Source: Membranipora membranacea (taxonomy: Eukaryota; Bryozoa; Gymnolaemata; Cheilostomatida; Membraniporidae). Taken from it: a stretch of DNA of 64,000 nt. The translations under genes were made by a program, and so were the position numbers. How positions within the stretch are numbered: position 1 is the stretch's first letter; each line of letters begins with the position of its first letter. Positions 60,287 to 64,000 of the stretch are shown here, in pieces. Below the pieces are notes generated by a model. That model worked only from the letters and a program-made list of their open reading frames with translations, ran no database searches and was not told the DNA's origin. The stretch lies in the NCBI GenBank assembly GCA_914767715.1, contig OU612067.1, positions 6,386,001-6,450,000 of the forward strand. Reading direction: 5' to 3'.

Positions 60287-63051
60287 CCAGCTGTAGGTAT
60301 ATTTAGGCTACTTCCACCCAGTTGAAATACAACCGCTAACTGAAATGTTTGTTGTGCACTGTGACATATCAATACATCGTAAACTATCGTCAAGTTCGTA
60401 TTGATATGTGTTCATTTCCTCGAAATAGTGAATTAAAATTCGGCCAACCAATGAAATGCTTCTATCAGATAACTTACTGTATAAGGGAAAATAAATTTGC
60501 TTGTAAGCATCTATAACTAATGCAATCCACAGACGAGCTAGTAAATTAGGAGCGAGTCAATTACTTTGTTTTTTAAGCTCCATCTCTTTTTTATCGCTAG
60601 AGGGAGCTTTATCCGCTAAATATTATTGTGTACTGAAATGTTAGTAGCGGCATTTTTATTATGGTTGGAATCACAGCTGTCTTTTGTTTTTGAAATAGAA
60701 TTGGCATTTTCCTGAGTAAGTAAATAGCACAATCAGATCAGAATCTGCTTGTGTGCAATGACAAATCAAAACATTATTATATAGGGTAATAGATAAGGTG
60801 CTATAAGATGTTTTGTTGATAAATCTGCCAAGTCAACGAATATTGGTTATGAAAAGTTTAATCCCTGAAGGGAGGTGGAAACTTCAGTGCCGGATTGTGA
60901 TTCAAATACAGGCAGTCATATTAAAGCTTTGTCTTAATATATATTCTACTACAGTTAGCAATATACCAGTTTGAACCATATCAGTTTTAATGGTCTAACG
61001 ACAAAATTCTCAATCAAAACACTGTTATAAGCATGTCAGCATGATACCCTTACCTTCCAAATTTCACACTAAGAGTGTATTTAATCTTTTGACTCTTAAT
61101 TTCTATTTGCCTCGGAAGCCCTGTATAATGGCTGTACCGCAGTAAAAGAAATACCCAGTGATTCAACACAGGATTCAACTAATTAACAAAGCTAAATGAA
61201 GTGGATACAATGATAACAACGCCATTTACTACCACGCATCAGTTTCAAATCATCAAGGATATGAGTTTCAACGTCCTAAACTGTAGCACCACAATTTTGT
61301 TGGCTATACCACATACGAGGGGCATATGCCCAGACAGAGCAGCCATCCATCCCGTGTGATCGTCTATATGGAGTTATCCCGAACTGCTGCAAAAACGGGC
61401 AACTCAATAAAAAATGTTACATCAAATCACATGTCGATTTCATTTATTTGTGATTTGCCTCAAAGTGATGCTTCGCTGGCTCTTTATGGTTATATTGTCC
61501 CTCCATATAACCAGAGACTATAGATATATAGTCTCTGATATAACTATGTTTTCTATGCAAAAGACTCAGTTGATATGACTTTGATTGAGTTTGCATTATA
61601 ATAATGAGAGCGTTTCAGAGGAAATTAGAAAAAGCTTTAGATTCAACAATTCGGTTCTGTACCAAATCCTTGCTCAAAATTTTACAAATAATCTATCAAC
61701 AAATAAAAAAAATCATGACATTATGATGCGACGATACTCCAGAAGATAAAGCAATGCTGCCTGTTGATTATCGATTATTATTGTTGGTGCAGCCAAGGAC
61801 AAAGTAAATGTGGATTGTCAAAAACAGAAATATGATCTGTTGTGACGAACAGAAGATTGCAATCTGGACTTGGATATTATAAAATACAAATTGGTAATCT
61901 CAAGCTGACTTTTGCATACACGATTACATCTCACATGCGGAAAATGAGGCATTGTTGACCTTGCGACAAATATAGAATTGTTGACCTAGTGGATGATGCA
62001 GCACTTTTGTCAGCGAAACCAACATAAACAGTGTGTGACATTCTACAGGCAGCATTTGTTTCTCTTTGCAATCACTGCCTGCACGCATACAGCCCTTTTT
62101 ATCCCATGATTTTAGAATATTTGTCTCCTTCGCGATGAACATAAATTATTACAACAAATCAACCAACCATCGTCATCCTAGCATTGGGTCACTTCCTGGG
62201 GGATATGGAGTCAGCATGACACACGCCTTATACATAACCCTCTGTTACACAAATAGTTCAAACTGTGTTAAAAATTGCCGCGTTATTATTATAAAAATTT
62301 TACTCCACGTTGCTAACAGCAGATACCATTGATGGTCATACTCTACTGGCCACTACCCTGTGAGAAGATGCATGAATCTTCAGGTGTTGTGGAGTTGCCT
62401 GACCAAAAGCCTCAATAGGAGCACAGGAGCAGTTATTGCAGGATACATCTTCCTGTCATCACCAATGGCCGGTCATCAAACATGTAACCTTTAGCCTTTT
62501 ACCTTATATTTCAGTGTGGTGTTTCATGTATGACATGGTTACAATCGTAGCGCAATGCAAAGTAGAAAAATTTCACAGAGGATTAGGTAAACCCATGTGT
62601 GACACTGGGAATTCCACTAAAAGATCATATCTACAGAGAAATTTGATCTCAGGACTTATAACCTCTAGTTTGCTGATATATTGTGTGTGATTATATTTGA
62701 TGCACTGATTTGCTGTGCAAGAGAGATAGATACCAATCAATTATTGAAAATAAATTAACAAAAATATGTAAAAGTGCTACAGGTGCTAAAAGGTCTTGTG
62801 GATACAACAAAAAATCACGATTAAATCAAAGATTGAAAATAAGAAATTGTACAAAAAAAAATTATGATACATTTAAATAAAATCTGATCCCTGCAGCAGA
62901 GATTACCAATCAAAACAAATAAAAACAAGATGAAATTAAGACACAGATAAAGTCCAGCTAAATACTGTCTTGCGCCTACCGTGAAGGCTAATTTGTATCA
63001 GGTATTCTTATTTGACTAGTCTTACTCCACAGAGACTGAGGTGTTACTCAC
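60287..63051. other. No gene supported
   Basis: Upstream of the protease gene and downstream of the 63-kb gene. Only short frames were seen, plus a small palindrome near 61511-61535. Later exons of the 63-kb gene may be hidden here. Confidence 0.4.
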
Positions 63052-63660
63052 AGTAAACTTACTATCACTCAGACAATATACATTATAAGTCAATCTAAAG
63101 AGAGTCTCAGGGTCTACTGATACATTTGTCTCATTGCAGCGATGTCTGTTATCCTCTTTGATAAATATGAACTCATAATCGTTGTCATGACTACCCGCCT
63201 CAACAGTGAGTAAGTAAGTAGAGTTGTGTTCTGTAACTACAGTTAGCTGTACATAATCTGGTCCACTAACTGCTTTGTTCTCATCACAAACCTCTGGCCA
63301 TCTTCTCAACTGAAATAATACTGCTTCTTTCTCTTCTACATCCTGATAGATAAAAACTATTTTGATTAGAAGTTGTTCTCTCTCGACAAAAGGAAAGACG
63401 ACTTGTTTGTCATGGACATAACCTCATTAACGAGGAATTTACACGAGTAAAATGTTGTCTGTAAATCTATGGATTTTGATGCTGCTACACTGTATTTTCT
63501 TGACATGTTGAATAACTCGCCTTTACAGCTAGCTGTCCCTCAGAAGTCATCACAAGTCTTTCAGTAGTGATATTCTCATGAGGTAAAGTCATGTTATCAG
63601 ATAAAGCGTTCGTCATGAAAGACATTTGGTTAGAAGGCTCAACATGCGGCCATAAGTGAT
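63052..63660 (-). CDS. Partial gene for a glycosylation-site-rich extracellular protein
   Basis: Two exons on the minus strand: 63660-63521 (starting DHLWPHVEPSNQ, ending GQLAVK) and 63342-63052 (starting DVEEKEAVLFQLRRWPEVC). They join in phase 0. The intron between them starts with GC (AAG then GCGAGT), a GC-AG intron. Exon A begins in phase 1, so more exons lie toward or beyond the right edge. The second exon can end at a strong donor (ACT then GTGAGTAA at 63052) or run to a TAA at 63022. The sequence has several N-glycosylation sites (NMT, NIT, NST, NET, NVS) and cysteines, so it is probably an extracellular region. Family not recognised. Confidence 0.6.
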
Positions 63661-64000
63661 CTACAAGCAGATCAGAATTATTCTTAAAACCAAATTTGAA
63701 TATGAAGAGATAGATTTTTAAAAGAAATTATATTACATTGTAAAATAAATTGTTACACCACAACAGATCAAGGTAACCACGATGAAAGATTGTCAAAATT
63801 TCCCGCTGAACATGTAATGAATTATATGTATGTTATTATTTTGATAAGTGGAAACATACTGTTGTGTTGGTTATGTGTGCGTTGTGTTATAGATAGTTTA
63901 CGTCCTGTAGCAGCAGAATCAAGAAATATATACCCGGCCCAACTTCTGATCCTCATTGCACATTGGTACGTAGGCTAAAAGGTGAAACGAAACAAATTAA
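63661..64000. other. Right edge, no exon assigned
   Basis: Upstream of the last recognised exon. The continuing 5' exons of this minus-strand gene probably lie past the window end. Confidence 0.4.

Noticed and set aside
1-64000. CRISPR arrays, bacterial operons or replication origins
   Set aside because: The window is eukaryotic, with spliced genes; no regularly spaced direct repeats were seen.

Overview
The window is nuclear DNA from an animal. It is AT-rich. Its genes carry short GT-AG introns, and I could join their exons by splice phase and by known domain order. It holds a three-repeat MYB, a ciliary INPP5E-type phosphatase with a CaaX end, an intracellular I-set Ig protein, TIMM29 and a YIPF1/2-type protein. 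tRNA-derived SINEs, a non-LTR retrotransposon and foldback DNA elements sit between them. The small intron size and single MYB-like gene fit an invertebrate, but I cannot fix the lineage.

Layout. 1-2.2 kb: an initiator-type tRNA body carrying a CAC anticodon, a tRNA-Ala(AGC) and a stem-rich segment. 3-16.4 kb, minus strand: three tandem paralogous genes for small secreted proteins (signal peptide, helical segment, Ser/Thr-rich linker, C-terminal Cys module). I do not recognise the family. 17.5-24.9 kb, minus: a complete 12-exon MYB gene. 26.2-28.2 kb: a decayed 5'-truncated LINE. 28.5 kb: an orphan terminal exon. 29.9-35.8 kb, plus: INPP5E. 38.5-43.7 kb, plus: an Ig-domain gene with a MITE in intron 3. 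45.7-46.9 kb, minus, and 47.9-51.8 kb, plus: TIMM29 and YIPF1/2, head to head. 54-58.2 kb: SINEs and a nest of inverted-repeat elements. 58.6-60.3 kb, minus: a predicted cytoplasmic trypsin-fold protease. 63.0-63.7 kb, minus: two exons of a gene for an extracellular, glycosylation-site-rich protein.

The observation most worth following is in the tandem secreted family. In two of the three paralogs the C-terminal Cys module is interrupted at the same position by an in-frame TGA followed by CTAG, the known leaky-stop context. The reading frame beyond the stop stays open for 22-23 codons and keeps two further cysteines in register with the third paralog, which has no stop there. This predicts a short two-cysteine form and a readthrough four-cysteine form from each of two genes.

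The other genes are mostly housekeeping: cell-cycle transcription (MYB/MuvB), ciliary phosphoinositide control (INPP5E), mitochondrial import (TIMM29) and Golgi membrane traffic (YIPF). Apart from the tandem trio I see no functional clustering.
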